The notes below the pieces were generated by a model. It was not told the origin of the DNA and did no database searches. It saw only the letters and a list, made by a program, of their open reading frames with translations. The translations under genes and the position numbers were made by a program. Shown here in pieces: positions 51,978 to 60,572 of a stretch of DNA of 64,000 nt. Every line of letters starts with the position of its first letter. Within the stretch, counting starts at the first letter, position 1. Source of the DNA: Lysobacter daejeonensis GH1-9. Lineage in GTDB: Bacteria > Pseudomonadota > Gammaproteobacteria > Xanthomonadales > Xanthomonadaceae. The stretch spans positions 124,001-188,000 of the forward strand of contig NZ_AVPU01000001.1 of assembly GCF_000768355.1 (NCBI RefSeq). Direction: 5' to 3'.

Positions 51978-52244
51978 TCACCACATTGGAGCATGGCGGG
52001 AGAGCAGCCAAATGACGCCGGCAAGCACAGCCAAGCCGGTCAGCTCGACCAGAATGCTCGCCCAATCCGAGGTCTCGTCGAGGTCACGGAAGCCAGTGTC
52101 AGGAAAGCGGCCAAGCGTCAGAGTGCGCCACACCGCCCAGCCTATGGACCAGCCAACGGTCCGCACCATGAACTCCCAACCCAGCCACCAAAGTGCACGC
52201 ACTACCCAAAGTACCGGACGGATAAGGTCAACCGCTTCTAGCAC
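51978..52244 (-). CDS. Small membrane protein, first gene of the cassette array
   Basis: GTG 52244 (read VLEAVDLIRPVLWVVRALW) gives 88 residues with a Trp-rich N-terminal helix (VVRALWWLGWEFMVRTVGW) and a C-terminal helix (ILVELTGLAVLAGVIWLLS). GGGGA lies about six bases upstream. The stop is just before attC site 5. Function is unknown. It is the last recognisable cassette before ordinary chromosome to the right. Confidence 0.65.
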   Translation of the reverse strand: MLEAVDLIRPVLWVVRALWWLGWEFMVRTVGWSIGWAVWRTLTLGRFPDTGFRDLDETSDWASILVELTGLAVLAGVIWLLSRHAPMW

Positions 52245-52458
52245 AGGGTCCCCAATGCACTAAACGCTAATTAGATCCCGTTTCGGGACGAAAACACCAC
52301 ACGGCCGAGCTCACTGGGCTGGCAGATAACTCGACATATTCTTACTCGTATCAGCAACTTATCAATGAGTTTTGACGGTGTAGCGATCATCGCCGTGCTA
52401 TCAGGCAAATGCACGGTGATATCGGTTATCCACCCACTTCTGCCGGACAACGTCGTCG

Positions 52459-52806
52459 CTAACGACGCCGGTATGGCCCGCACCCTACCCCATCATTGTC
52501 TCTGTCCAAGTGGGGGCCATACCCGGGATCGCCTCGCCGCACTGGCGCTGCACCCGCTGCCCGAGCTTCGGCGCAGTTGGCGAACATGCCGGGAACAGGT
52601 GCCCGTCTCGTCGGCGTTCTGTCGGGTGCGAACCGGTTGGTGCTTGCCGGCACTGCACCCCACTCGGCGCCACCGCCATGGCAGTGGTAGTCACCGGTCT
52701 TGCGATTGGTGTGGCAGCCGTCCTTGTTCAAACCGCCGCCGTGCGCGAAAGCAACTCCGACGCATGCCGTCAACGCTGCGATCATCACGGGTTCGATCAT
52801 CCTCAT
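52459..52806 (-). CDS. YHYH/excalibur-domain exported protein
   Basis: The 115-residue protein has a signal peptide (MIAALTACVGVAFAHGGG), then a YHYH-type segment (DGCHTNRKTGDYHCHGGG), a proline/arginine linker and a C-terminal excalibur calcium-binding motif, FANCAEARAAGAAP then DRDNDGVGCGPY. Two start codons, 52806 and 52800, are possible. The excalibur loop binds calcium and is common in extracellular nuclease-like proteins; here it stands alone. The 52245-52458 gap upstream of the cassettes holds only short frames and a small TCCCG/CGGGA hairpin. Confidence 0.8.
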   Translation of the reverse strand: MRMIEPVMIAALTACVGVAFAHGGGLNKDGCHTNRKTGDYHCHGGGAEWGAVPASTNRFAPDRTPTRRAPVPGMFANCAEARAAGAAPVRRGDPGYGPHLDRDNDGVGCGPYRRR

Positions 52807-53009
52807 GCCCGGCTACTGTGCGCGCAACCGTGGGGCTTCTACTGAGAAAAATCCTCAGTCAGCCCACCACGTCAGCCAGCCCACCGAATGCACGCCGACC
52901 AATGTGGCCAAGCCAACACCAGGATGTTCCGTCCCAGCGGAAGGACGGAGCGCTCATTCAGCCCTCCGTCCTCGTTTGCCCAAGTGGGCTGCTGGCAGGG
53001 TCGCCTCGC

Positions 53010-53531
53010 TCAAGCCACTTGATCCTGCCGCACATACGGCGCCATGAACGCCATAAAATCGGCCTTCCCTACGGGGACGCCCAGCTTGCGCAGGATTGCG
53101 TATGCGGTGGTGATGTGGAAATACAGGTTGGGTAGCAGGTACTCGCTGACGTACTGACGCGCCGGCAACTCGCAGTAGCGGCCCGGGCCCAGGCCAATCC
53201 GCTTGGTTTCGTCCAGCTTGGCGTCGTCCACGCCGATGGCCGACACCATGCGCTTGGCCTGCTCGATGGCCTCGCGTGCCTGCGCCAAGGTGGCGATATC
53301 CGGCTTGAGGTTTTCGATGGGTTGACCGACGCACCATTGGGCAAAGCCGCGCGGCTGGTTGCACGCCAGCGCGATCTGTCCGCCCAAGGGGAACATGTCC
53401 GGTGCAAGGCGCTCCTGCAGGGTCGCGTCGAAATCGGGCAGGTGCTTCTGGCCAACATCCAGAATGTGGTCGAGGGCATCCAGTCGGGTCAGGAAGACGC
53501 GTTGCAGTTCGGCAATATCGTGGTTGGCCAT
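53010..53531 (-). CDS. DUF1993 family protein
   Basis: ATG 53531 (MANHDIAELQRVFLTRLDAL) gives 173 residues, the normal length of the DUF1993 family, with the characteristic His-rich helix LPNLYFHITTAYAILRKLGV near the C-terminus and FPLGGQIALACNQPRGFA in the middle. It is a predicted DinB-like helical bundle of unknown activity. About 200 bases upstream of the YHYH gene, on the same strand but separate. Confidence 0.88.
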   Translation of the reverse strand: MANHDIAELQRVFLTRLDALDHILDVGQKHLPDFDATLQERLAPDMFPLGGQIALACNQPRGFAQWCVGQPIENLKPDIATLAQAREAIEQAKRMVSAIGVDDAKLDETKRIGLGPGRYCELPARQYVSEYLLPNLYFHITTAYAILRKLGVPVGKADFMAFMAPYVRQDQVA

Positions 53532-53806
53532 GGGGTTCCGGTTCCGTGGATAGGGAATAAGCACCGCGCCCCGGGCAGTGACCACGGGCGAAGCGGCACC
53601 CAGTGTGACGCGTCCACGCGGTTGGCATCCAGTGCTTGGTACGGAAGCCCCCAAGCGGCCGTACGCGGTCAGGCTGGGACATCACGTCAACGCGCGCAGC
53701 TTGGGTTCGCGCTCCCCAGCCCACCGGGCGGACTTTGCACATGAATGCTTTGACGCGGGCTGCCGTCGGGGGCAGCGTCGAAGTACCCGACACCAAGGAG
53801 TCCGCC

Positions 53807-55027
53807 ATGAATCGCCCGTCCCGTGTGCGCTGGCGCCCGCTGAAACACCTGGGAATCTGCGCGCCTATCGGCTTCGCCCTCGTCGCTCTCGCCTATGCAG
53901 GCCTGCAGGCCAACGGCAGCGCCGCGGCCGCCGAATCGGCCCTCGCGCAAAATGCCACCCCCACGCCCGCCCATCTTGCGGAGGGCCAGCGGATCTTCCG
54001 CTTCGACACCTTCGGCGACGAACAGATATGGACCGATCGCCTCCGGCTGCATGAAGTCGTCGAGGCCGCGGTAGACCCCATCACTGCGCTGAGCGTGGGG
54101 CTGAAGGTGGATGCGGATGCCTTGCCCCCAGGCATGCTGGGCAGCGTCGATCTCAGCGATCCCGCCACCACCGTGGCGCTGCTGCGCCTGAATGCGGTGG
54201 TTGGATTGCAGGCCACCGTGGACAATGAGAACCACATAACCCGCCTGGGCGTGACTTGCGCTCTGTGCCATTCCACGGTGGACGATTCGGTCGCGCCCGG
54301 GGTCGGCCGGCGGTTGGACGGCTGGGCCAACCGCGACCTGGACGTGGGCACCATCATTGCGCTGTCGCCCGTGCTTACCGATGCCCAGAAGGCGGTATAC
54401 CGCAGCTGGGGTCCGGGCAAGTACGACCCACGCTACAACATCGACGGACTCAATACGCCGCTGGCGCTTCCGCCCATCTACGGCCTGGCCCACGTCAAGA
54501 ACGAGACCTACACCGCCGATGGCCCGATCTCCTACTGGAACGCTTATGTGGCGGTGACCCAGATGGGTGGCCAGGGCAACTTCTCAGATCCGCGCCTGGG
54601 CATCGAGATCACCCATGCCCCCGATCTGGTCACTCCGAAGCTGGCACCGCTACTGGTGTACCAGAAGAGCCTGCTGGCCCCGGAGCCGGCTCCGGGCAGT
54701 TATGACGCAGCTGCGGCCAACCGCGGGCGGACAATGTTTGCGCGCAACTGCATGGGTTGTCACATGGGCGTGGATGGCACCGATAACAACCGTGGCGTGC
54801 TGCATGACCCCGCAGAAACCGGCATGGACGGCGCGTACGCGGCGCGCACGGTTACCGGGGCCTATCGCACTACGCCGTTGCGGGGCCTGCAATACCACGC
54901 TCCCTACTTCCATGACGGCAGTGCCGCGACACTGGCGGACGTGGTGAGCCATTACGACCGTGTTCGCGGGTTGGGCCTGGACACGCTGCAGCAGCAGGAC
55001 CTGGTGGAGTTCCTGAAGACGTTGTGA
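53807..55027 (+). CDS. Di-heme cytochrome c-type protein
   Basis: AAGGAG ends six bases before ATG 53807; 406 residues. A signal/anchor segment (HLGICAPIGFALVALAYAGL) leads to a periplasmic protein with two heme c motifs, CALCH and CMGCH, the second in a standard cytochrome c fold near the C-terminus (RGRTMFARNCMGCHMGVDG ... HDGSAATLADVVSHY). The layout is like the c-type peroxidase/di-heme oxidoreductase relatives. It would accept electrons in the periplasm. Partner unknown. Confidence 0.88.
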   Translation: MNRPSRVRWRPLKHLGICAPIGFALVALAYAGLQANGSAAAAESALAQNATPTPAHLAEGQRIFRFDTFGDEQIWTDRLRLHEVVEAAVDPITALSVGLKVDADALPPGMLGSVDLSDPATTVALLRLNAVVGLQATVDNENHITRLGVTCALCHSTVDDSVAPGVGRRLDGWANRDLDVGTIIALSPVLTDAQKAVYRSWGPGKYDPRYNIDGLNTPLALPPIYGLAHVKNETYTADGPISYWNAYVAVTQMGGQGNFSDPRLGIEITHAPDLVTPKLAPLLVYQKSLLAPEPAPGSYDAAAANRGRTMFARNCMGCHMGVDGTDNNRGVLHDPAETGMDGAYAARTVTGAYRTTPLRGLQYHAPYFHDGSAATLADVVSHYDRVRGLGLDTLQQQDLVEFLKTL

Positions 55028-55035
55028 AGGGTGGA

Positions 55036-55067
55036 AGCCGACCCGTCGATGTGCTGGCGGGTCGGCT
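55036..55067. terminator. Hairpin between convergent genes
   Basis: AGCCGACCCG (55036-55045) pairs with CGGGTCGGCT (55058-55067), between the cytochrome gene and the stop of the leftward SnoaL-like gene. It can serve both. Confidence 0.65.
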
Positions 55068-55444
55068 CAGCTTCGGTCCACGATCCGGGTGATGCATCCA
55101 TCGCGGAACTCGAACTCCGATTTGCCATCCAGTTCGATCACGCTACCGGCTTTCGGCCCGCCGGGAATATCCACCGCCAACACGCCGCGGAACGCGATGC
55201 CGGCGACAGCGCGTTCGGGCCATTCGCGTAACGCGGTTAACTGGTGCTCGCGCTCGGCAAACAAGCCGCACGACTGCTCGGCCAGCGCGCGAAACTGCTG
55301 GATGCCCTGCGCCGAGGCGGTGAGCTGGTCACTGGTGTAGTTCTCGAACACCACGTCGGGCGCCACCAACGAGAGCATGCCCGGGACGTCGAAGGCGGTG
55401 TACGCCGCCAGGTATTGCTGGATGAGTGCCTTGTTGCTGGTCAT
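55067..55444 (-). CDS. SnoaL/NTF2-like protein
   Basis: The 125-residue protein has the cone-shaped NTF2 fold pattern: ALIQQYLAAYTAFDVPGMLS, LVAPDVVFENYTS, and beta strands SVIELDGKSEFEFRDGCI. Such proteins are hydrolase-, isomerase- or binding-type domains and the activity cannot be read. The gene is separated from yegP by a terminator. Confidence 0.88.
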   Translation of the reverse strand: MTSNKALIQQYLAAYTAFDVPGMLSLVAPDVVFENYTSDQLTASAQGIQQFRALAEQSCGLFAEREHQLTALREWPERAVAGIAFRGVLAVDIPGGPKAGSVIELDGKSEFEFRDGCITRIVDRS

Positions 55445-55499
55445 GGGTCGCCCCGGCTGTCGCCGTTGGCGACGGCGTTCAATGATCCACCACTATAAA

Positions 55500-55522
55500 G
55501 GCGCCGGCAGCGGGCCGGCGCC
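55500..55522 (-). terminator. Intrinsic terminator after yegP
   Basis: On the minus strand GGCGCCGGC, CCGCT, GCCGGCGCC is followed by TTTATAG. It sits about 40 bases after the yegP stop and fits a Rho-independent terminator. Confidence 0.8.
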
Positions 55523-55561
55523 CCGGCATGCCTGAGTGACCGCTCAGGCGACAGGAAACCC

Positions 55562-55912
55562 TTATGCGGAATGGCTCGGTGCCGTCTGATCGTCGCTGGT
55601 TGCACTGGGCGCGTGGTTCTTGACCGATTCGATACCCGCATCGCGTGAGGCTTCGGTCTTGTAGAGCTCGCTGGTGCCAATGACCTGGCCGTTGGTCGCC
55701 TTGAGGTTGAACATGAACTGGCCGCCCGCGGCATCCTTGCGCTCGTACCGCGCGTCGCTCGCAGCGTTGTTCTTCACCGACTCGACGCCGGCCAGCGCCG
55801 ACGCCTTGGTCTTGTACATCTCGCTCTTCAGGATGACCTGGCCATTGCCGGCCTGCAGCCGGAAGTAGGTTTCGCCGTTGGTCGCGGTCTTGAGTACGAA
55901 CTTGCCTGCCAT
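55562..55912 (-). CDS. yegP: YegP-like DUF1508 protein
   Basis: ATG 55912 gives 116 residues with two tandem DUF1508 repeats: MAGKFVLKTATNGETYFRL then KSEMYKTKASALAGVESVK, and FMFNLKATNGQVIGTSELYK then ASRDAGIESVK. This is the length and layout of E. coli YegP. Function is unknown; it is linked to general stress in several bacteria. The long frame to 56170 is antisense read-through. Confidence 0.93.
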   Translation of the reverse strand: MAGKFVLKTATNGETYFRLQAGNGQVILKSEMYKTKASALAGVESVKNNAASDARYERKDAAGGQFMFNLKATNGQVIGTSELYKTEASRDAGIESVKNHAPSATSDDQTAPSHSA

Positions 55913-56040
55913 GGACAGCTCCTTTGCGGTGGTGTGGCTGGAAGCTACCACAGCCATCTTCCGCACGGAGTACGGCCAATGGCGTGCGCTGTGTCCAATA
56001 TTTCGCAGTGACTGCAACGCGACGGCGGCTACTCCCGGCG

Positions 56041-56487
56041 TCAGTCGGGAATGTTCGCCTCGACCAGCTGCGCCAGCAGCGCGAGGGACTCCTGCCAGCC
56101 CAGGTAGCACGCCTCGACCGGGATCGCCGCAGGCACGCCTTCCTGGGTAATGGCGATGTCCGTCCCGCACGACACCGGCGTCAGCGTGATCGTCACCACC
56201 ATCTCGCCCGGCAAGTTGGGGTCATCGAAGCGATCGGTGTGCCGGATGCGCGCGTTGGGCACCAGCTCCAGGTACTCGCCACCAAACGAGTGGCTGCTGC
56301 CAGTGCTGAAATTGGTGAAGGACATCCGATAGCTGCCGACCACGCGTGCATCCATGTGGTGCACCGTGCCGGTGAAACCGTGCGGTGGCAGCCATTTCGC
56401 CATGGCTTCGGGCGTCAGGAAGGCCCGGTAAATACGGTCCGGCGGCGCCCGCAGTACACGATGCAACTGGATGGTGTTCGCTTCCAT
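56041..56487 (-). CDS. SRPBCC/AHSA1-family protein
   Basis: The 148-residue protein shows the START-like fold order: TIQLHRVLRAPPDRIYRAFL, MAKWLPPHGF, a run of beta strands (GGEYLELVPNARIRHTDRF) and a C-terminal helix (WQESLALLAQLVE). The fold binds hydrophobic ligands; specific role is unknown. It follows the OsmC gene by six bases. Confidence 0.9.
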   Translation of the reverse strand: MEANTIQLHRVLRAPPDRIYRAFLTPEAMAKWLPPHGFTGTVHHMDARVVGSYRMSFTNFSTGSSHSFGGEYLELVPNARIRHTDRFDDPNLPGEMVVTITLTPVSCGTDIAITQEGVPAAIPVEACYLGWQESLALLAQLVEANIPD

Positions 56488-56493
56488 CGTTTG

Positions 56494-56898
56494 TTACTCC
56501 CCTGCACGTTCGCTGGTGATCACCGCACCCTCGCGCATGACCTTGGTGACCGGCGTGTTGGCGACGATCTCCAACAGGCGCTGCCATTGCTCGTCGGTAA
56601 GTGGCTGGTCCGAGTGGAGGCTCCGGTGGATGTGCATCCGGCCATCGTCATCCGCCGAGAGCTTCAGCTCGGCGCGGAACTCGCCGAGGTCCCACCCCTT
56701 GCGCTGGGCATACATGCGCAGGGTGATGGCCGTGCAGGCAGACAGCGAGGCCAGGTACAGGTCGAACGGTGCCGGCCCCGTGCCCTGCCCGCCCAGCGCC
56801 GGCGGTTCGTCGGTCACCAGTTCGTGGTGACCGGCACGGATGCGGTGGGCATAGTCGACGCCCGTCGACACGATGCTCGCTTTGGCAATGGGACGCAT
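56494..56898 (-). CDS. OsmC-family protein
   Basis: The 134-residue protein has the OsmC core (GPAPFDLYLASLSACTAITL then MYAQRKGWDL). The peroxidatic Cys is in SACTAI. The second Cys that OsmC peroxidases use is Thr here (VANTPVTKVM), so peroxidase activity is doubtful. A redox or organic peroxide role is family knowledge only. Confidence 0.9.
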   Translation of the reverse strand: MRPIAKASIVSTGVDYAHRIRAGHHELVTDEPPALGGQGTGPAPFDLYLASLSACTAITLRMYAQRKGWDLGEFRAELKLSADDDGRMHIHRSLHSDQPLTDEQWQRLLEIVANTPVTKVMREGAVITSERAGE

Positions 56899-56930
56899 GA
56901 TGGTGGGGCTCCCCGGGACAAAGGCCGACC

Positions 56931-57503
56931 TTACCCCTTGCGCGGCAGCACCGTCAGCACCCGGCGCGCGAATTGGTGGAACTCTGACATGTAATTGCGC
57001 AGGAATTCCTCTGTCGAAGCGTCGGTAACCTCTCCCTCGGGCGTGATCAGGCCGGGCTTGAACTGGATATAGGCCTCGGGGGCATTCATCTGCGGCGAGT
57101 TGCAGAAGCTCAGCACGCTGCGTAGCTGCTGCTGCGCGATCGCAGTGCCGATGGCGCCGGGCGAGGTGCCAATCACCCCCGACGGTTTACGCGCGAAGGA
57201 GTTGGTGCCCCACGGTCGGCTGGCCCAGTCGATGGCATTCTTCAGGCCACCTGGAATGGAGCGGTTGTACTCGGGCGTCACGAACAGCACGGCATCGGAA
57301 TCCTCGATGGCCTGCTTGAATGCCTTGCCCTCGGGCGGGTAGTCGGCGTCGTAGTCGTAGCTGTAGAGCGGCAGGTCCTTGAAGGAAATCTCGTGGAACT
57401 CCAACTCCTTGGGCGCCAGCCGGATCAGCGCGTTGGCCAGTTGCCGGTTGATCGAGCCCTTGGCCAGGCTGCCGATCAGGTATCCGACCTTGTAGTGGGA
57501 CAT
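56931..57503 (-). CDS. NADPH-dependent FMN reductase (ChrR/YieF-like)
   Basis: The 190-residue flavodoxin-fold protein has the FMN phosphate loop GSLAKGSINRQLANAL and the family motif FVTPEYNRSIPGGLKNAIDW then ASRPWG. It reduces quinones, chromate or azo compounds using NAD(P)H. 149 bases and a hairpin separate it from yceI upstream. Confidence 0.93.
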   Translation of the reverse strand: MSHYKVGYLIGSLAKGSINRQLANALIRLAPKELEFHEISFKDLPLYSYDYDADYPPEGKAFKQAIEDSDAVLFVTPEYNRSIPGGLKNAIDWASRPWGTNSFARKPSGVIGTSPGAIGTAIAQQQLRSVLSFCNSPQMNAPEAYIQFKPGLITPEGEVTDASTEEFLRNYMSEFHQFARRVLTVLPRKG

Positions 57504-57603
57504 ACAGCCACCTGCACGCGGTGGTGAAGGGACGCACAGTGTGGCGGCCGCCGCGGTTACGCCGCCGTGAACTTCCGGGCGTGGACGGTAACCCGCCTCG
57601 GAT

Positions 57604-57632
57604 AACGCCGCCGGTCCGTGACCGACGGCGTT
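57604..57632. terminator. Hairpin downstream of yceI
   Basis: AACGCCGCCGGTC (57604-57616) pairs with GACCGACGGCGTT (57620-57632) with one mismatch. It follows the yceI stop in the leftward direction; no T tract. Confidence 0.55.
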
Positions 57633-57652
57633 GTCGCGATGCCGGGCGGAAC

Positions 57653-58213
57653 TCAGGACTTGGGTGCGAAGGTGACCCGCGTCGAGATAGCCACCTCGTT
57701 GGGAATGACGCTGGTGTCGGCCCAGTCACCGCCGCCCACGCCGAAGTCCAGTCGCTTCACGGTCGCCTTGCCGGTCAGTACCGGCTTGGCGCCCGGCGTC
57801 CAGGTGAAAGTCAGCGTGGCCGGACGGCTGACCCCGCGCAGGGTCAGCGTGCCATCGGCGGCGTACTTGTTGCCACCCAGGCTGCGGAAACCGTTGGCGG
57901 TGTAACGGGCCTGCGCGAACTTGCCTACGCTGAAAAAGTCCGAACTCTGCAGCGTGCTGTCACGCTCGCTGTTCTTGGTGCTGGCGCCGGCCAACGGAAT
58001 GAGGACGTCGAGTTTGGCGGCCTTTGGGGAGGCCGGGTCGAAGCTGAGCGTGGTGCGGAAGCCCGGGAACTGCCCGGTGAATACTTCGCCCTGGTACTGG
58101 CTGGCAAAGCTGAGCGCGCCGGAGGCCTGCACGTAGTCGGCGGCATTGGCGGACGCGGCGACCGTCAACGCGGCGCCGACGGTCAAGGACAACAGAAAAG
58201 GCTTGAAGGTCAT
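57653..58213 (-). CDS. YceI-family periplasmic protein
   Basis: The 186-residue protein has a signal peptide (FLLSLTVGAALTVAASANAA) and the YceI pattern: GALSFASQYQGEVFTGQFPG, FDPASPKAAKLDVLI, FFSVGKFAQARYTANGFR and DGTLTLRGVSRPATLTF. The lipocalin-like barrel binds isoprenoid quinones or similar. The ATG overlaps the cytochrome b561 stop, the common pairing of these two genes. Confidence 0.94.
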   Translation of the reverse strand: MTFKPFLLSLTVGAALTVAASANAADYVQASGALSFASQYQGEVFTGQFPGFRTTLSFDPASPKAAKLDVLIPLAGASTKNSERDSTLQSSDFFSVGKFAQARYTANGFRSLGGNKYAADGTLTLRGVSRPATLTFTWTPGAKPVLTGKATVKRLDFGVGGGDWADTSVIPNEVAISTRVTFAPKS

Positions 58214-58800
58214 GTCAGGGACTCCGATTCGGAAGGGGCGGTCGACCTGCGGCGCGGCAACGCGGGCAGCATCCGGGTGAGCGTGTCATCGCGCTGGGCG
58301 ACATGGTGGTAAAGGGCGGCGGCGGCATGCAGTGCGACCAGCGCCACCAGCAGCCAGAAGCCGTATTCGTGGATGCCGGCGGCGACATCGGCCAAACCTT
58401 GGTCGCGCCCGGACAGGGCCGGAAGGTTGAACCGCTTGAACCATTGCAGCGGGTAGCCCGAAGCGGAGTTGAACAGCCAGCCACTGAGGGGGATGGCGAA
58501 CATCAGCCCATACAACGCCACGTGCGTCAGCGAGGCGATGCGTGCCTGCCAGCGCGGCGTGCCGACCACCGGCGACGGTGCGCCGGCATACAGCCGCCAG
58601 GCCAACCGCGCCGCGACCAGCGCCAACAACGTGAGCCCCAGTGACTTGTGCAGCGCATAGGTGCCGATTTTGGCGGGGGTGTTGGGCATGTCGACCATGC
58701 CCAACCCCAACCACGCGATCCACACCAGCAACACCAGGATCGCCCAGTGCAGCACTTGGCTGACAGCACCCCATCGATCGGAGCGGTTCTTCAGGTCCAT
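58210..58800 (-). CDS. Cytochrome b561
   Basis: ATG 58800 (MDLKNRSDRWGAVSQVLHWA) gives 196 residues with four helices and the heme-binding histidines: VLHWAILVLLVWIA, ALHKSLGLTLLALVAARLAW, IHEYGFWLLVALVALHAAAA and LYHHV. It is an inner-membrane di-heme b protein that passes electrons, here probably between quinone and the YceI protein. Confidence 0.93.
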   Translation of the reverse strand: MDLKNRSDRWGAVSQVLHWAILVLLVWIAWLGLGMVDMPNTPAKIGTYALHKSLGLTLLALVAARLAWRLYAGAPSPVVGTPRWQARIASLTHVALYGLMFAIPLSGWLFNSASGYPLQWFKRFNLPALSGRDQGLADVAAGIHEYGFWLLVALVALHAAAALYHHVAQRDDTLTRMLPALPRRRSTAPSESESLT

Positions 58801-58813
58801 CGTCAGCTCCGAA

Positions 58814-59521
58814 TCACTGCAGGCGCGGCAAGTCGAACGCCAGCAGCTCGGCGCCGGTGCCCTGCTCCACTTCGACGCGACTCTCATCCGCGAACAGCAG
58901 CGCATCGCCGGCCGAGACCGCGTGACCGTTGACCACGGCCTTGCCGCGCGCCACGAACACATACGCGAGGCGACCCTGAGCCAGGTCCAGCGTGGCGCTC
59001 TCGCCCGCGTCGAACAGGCCGGCATACATGCGCGCATCCTGGTGGATGGTCACTGAACCGTCGCTGCCATCGGGGCTGGCCACCAGCCGCAGGCGTCCGC
59101 GCTTCTCCGCTTCGGGATAGGCCTTCTGCTCGTAGCCGGGCTTGATGCCGCGCACCGAGGGAATGATCCAGATCTGCAGGAAATGGGTCGTGCCCTGCTG
59201 GTCGTGGTTGTACTCGGAGTGGGTGATGCCGGTGCCGGCGCTCATACGCTGCACTTCGCCGGGCACGATGGTCGCACCGTTGCCCATGGAGTCGCGGTGG
59301 GCCAGCGCGCCGTCCAGCACGTAACTGATGATCTCCATGTCCTGGTGCGGATGGGTGCCGAAACCCTGTCCCGCCTGCACGCGGTCCTCGTTGATGACGC
59401 GCAGCGGGCCCCAGTGCACGTGGTGCGGGTCGTGGTAACCGGCAAAAGAGAAGCTGTGCCACGAATCCAGCCAACCGTGGTTGGCGTGGCCGCGTTCGTT
59501 GGCGGGGCGCAGGGTGATCAT
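58814..59521 (-). CDS. Pirin-like protein
   Basis: The 235-residue bicupin has FSFAGYHDPHHVHWGPLRVI, FGTHPHQDMEIISYVLDG and HSEYNHDQQGTTHFLQIWII: the His and Glu of the metal site are present. It resembles YhhW-type pirins with quercetinase activity. It starts the redox set just upstream of the b561 gene (13 bp). Confidence 0.93.
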   Translation of the reverse strand: MITLRPANERGHANHGWLDSWHSFSFAGYHDPHHVHWGPLRVINEDRVQAGQGFGTHPHQDMEIISYVLDGALAHRDSMGNGATIVPGEVQRMSAGTGITHSEYNHDQQGTTHFLQIWIIPSVRGIKPGYEQKAYPEAEKRGRLRLVASPDGSDGSVTIHQDARMYAGLFDAGESATLDLAQGRLAYVFVARGKAVVNGHAVSAGDALLFADESRVEVEQGTGAELLAFDLPRLQ

Positions 59522-59713
59522 GGCGGACCTCCGTATGGGGTGGGCGAAACGTGTGCTTCGCCTGACGGAGTGCAGTGTCGATGATGTCGAATGCGGGATA
59601 AATCCAGTGCAGTGGCACCCATTGTTCCGAATTTGCGATTATTCAAAAGGCTATGTCCGCGCCGCCGGAGGGCACGCCATACTGGCCGCATTCCAGCCTT
59701 ACGGACCCCCCGC

Positions 59714-60403
59714 ATGTACCGATTGCACATCGCCAACAAGAACTACTCGTCGTGGTCGCTGCGCCCCTGGGTGTTGATGCAGGTGCTGGGCATTCCGTTT
59801 GAAGAATCGTTGACCCCTTTTGCCGCCGCCGGCGCGCCGAACCCGTTCCGGTCGTTCTCGCCCAGCGGCCAGGTGCCCTGCCTGATCCACGGAGGACGCT
59901 CGGTGTGGGATTCCCTGGCCATCACTGAATACCTGGCCGAGAGCCATCCCACGGTGTGGCCGGTGGACAGCGTGGCCCGCGCCTGGGCCCGCTGCGCGGC
60001 GGCGGAGATGCATGCGGGGTTTCGCAGTCTGCGGACGCAGTGCTCCATGAGTTGCGGTGTGCGCGTGGCGCTGGACAGCATCTCGCCGGCCACGCTGGCC
60101 GATCTGGCGCGGATCGATGCGTTGTGGAACGAAGGGCTGACGCGTTTCGGCGGCCCGTTCCTGGCGGGTCCGGACTTCACCGCGGTGGATGCGTTCTTCG
60201 CGCCGGTGGCGTTCCGTATCCAGACTTACACGTTGCCGCTGTCGCAGCCGGCGCTGGACTACGCGTCGCGTCTGCTGGCCCTGCCGGCCATGAAGGCGTG
60301 GTACGACGCGGCGCTGGCCGAAACGTGGCGCGACGAGGCGCATGAGCAGGAGATGCGCGATGCGGGCCGCATCGTCAGCGACCTGCGCAGCCTGGCCGAC
60401 TGA
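59714..60403 (+). CDS. Glutathione S-transferase family protein
   Basis: ATG 59714 (MYRLHIANKNYSSWSLRPW) gives 229 residues with the thioredoxin-like N-terminal domain (VPCLIHGGRSVWDSLAITEY) and a helical C-terminal domain. The NKNYSSWSLRPW opening is found in a distinct bacterial GST group where the Ser takes the catalytic place. Substrate unknown. It is divergent from the pirin gene (192-bp gap, nothing else seen). Confidence 0.92.
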   Translation: MYRLHIANKNYSSWSLRPWVLMQVLGIPFEESLTPFAAAGAPNPFRSFSPSGQVPCLIHGGRSVWDSLAITEYLAESHPTVWPVDSVARAWARCAAAEMHAGFRSLRTQCSMSCGVRVALDSISPATLADLARIDALWNEGLTRFGGPFLAGPDFTAVDAFFAPVAFRIQTYTLPLSQPALDYASRLLALPAMKAWYDAALAETWRDEAHEQEMRDAGRIVSDLRSLAD

Positions 60404-60422
60404 TCAGCGTCGGGCAACGTGT

Positions 60423-60572
60423 TCAAGGCCTGAGGTGACCGGCGAACCCCGAAGGGTTTGCCGGCCCACCATTCATCCACGCCCACACCACGGCCGTCAC
60501 CAGCGCCACCCCCAACAGGCTGCGCAATATGCGCTCCACCCGGTCGCTCCGATGGGTTCTGTGCGTACTCAT
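60423..60572 (-). CDS. Possible small single-helix membrane protein (49 residues)
   Basis: ATG 60572 opens a 49-codon frame, MSTHRTHRSDRVERILRSLL then GVALVTAVVWAWMNGG, with a basic N-terminus and one hydrophobic helix. It fills the gap between the GST and esterase genes and ends before the GST stop region. There is no obvious ribosome-binding site. It may be a real small protein, but length alone gives little support. Confidence 0.4.
   Translation of the reverse strand: MSTHRTHRSDRVERILRSLLGVALVTAVVWAWMNGGPANPSGFAGHLRP

Larger units (their letters stand above)
49020..52244 (-). mobile_element. Integron cassette array without integrase (CALIN)
   Basis: Five attC sites in one orientation separate small leftward genes that are less GC-rich than the flanks. 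The expected integrase (intI), on the opposite strand to the right of the first cassette, is not seen: 52245-52458 has no integrase-like frame and the next gene is a YHYH/excalibur protein. So the array is either a cluster of attC sites lacking integron-integrase or separated from intI. The MazG-like gene at 48685-49011 may be a further member on the left. Confidence 0.85.

Noticed and set aside
52245-52458. Integrase gene or attI site to the right of the first cassette
   Set aside because: No frame resembles IntI and no GTTRRRY-bordered attI could be recognised; GTTTAGT near 52260 is too weak.
52365-53135. 256-codon plus-strand frame over the YHYH and DUF1993 genes
   Set aside because: Crosses two genes with recognisable families on the other strand and has no motif of its own.
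55913-56170. N-terminal extension of yegP to 56170
   Set aside because: Extra residues are Gly/Arg-rich and overlap the end of the SRPBCC gene; ATG 55912 matches the YegP family start.
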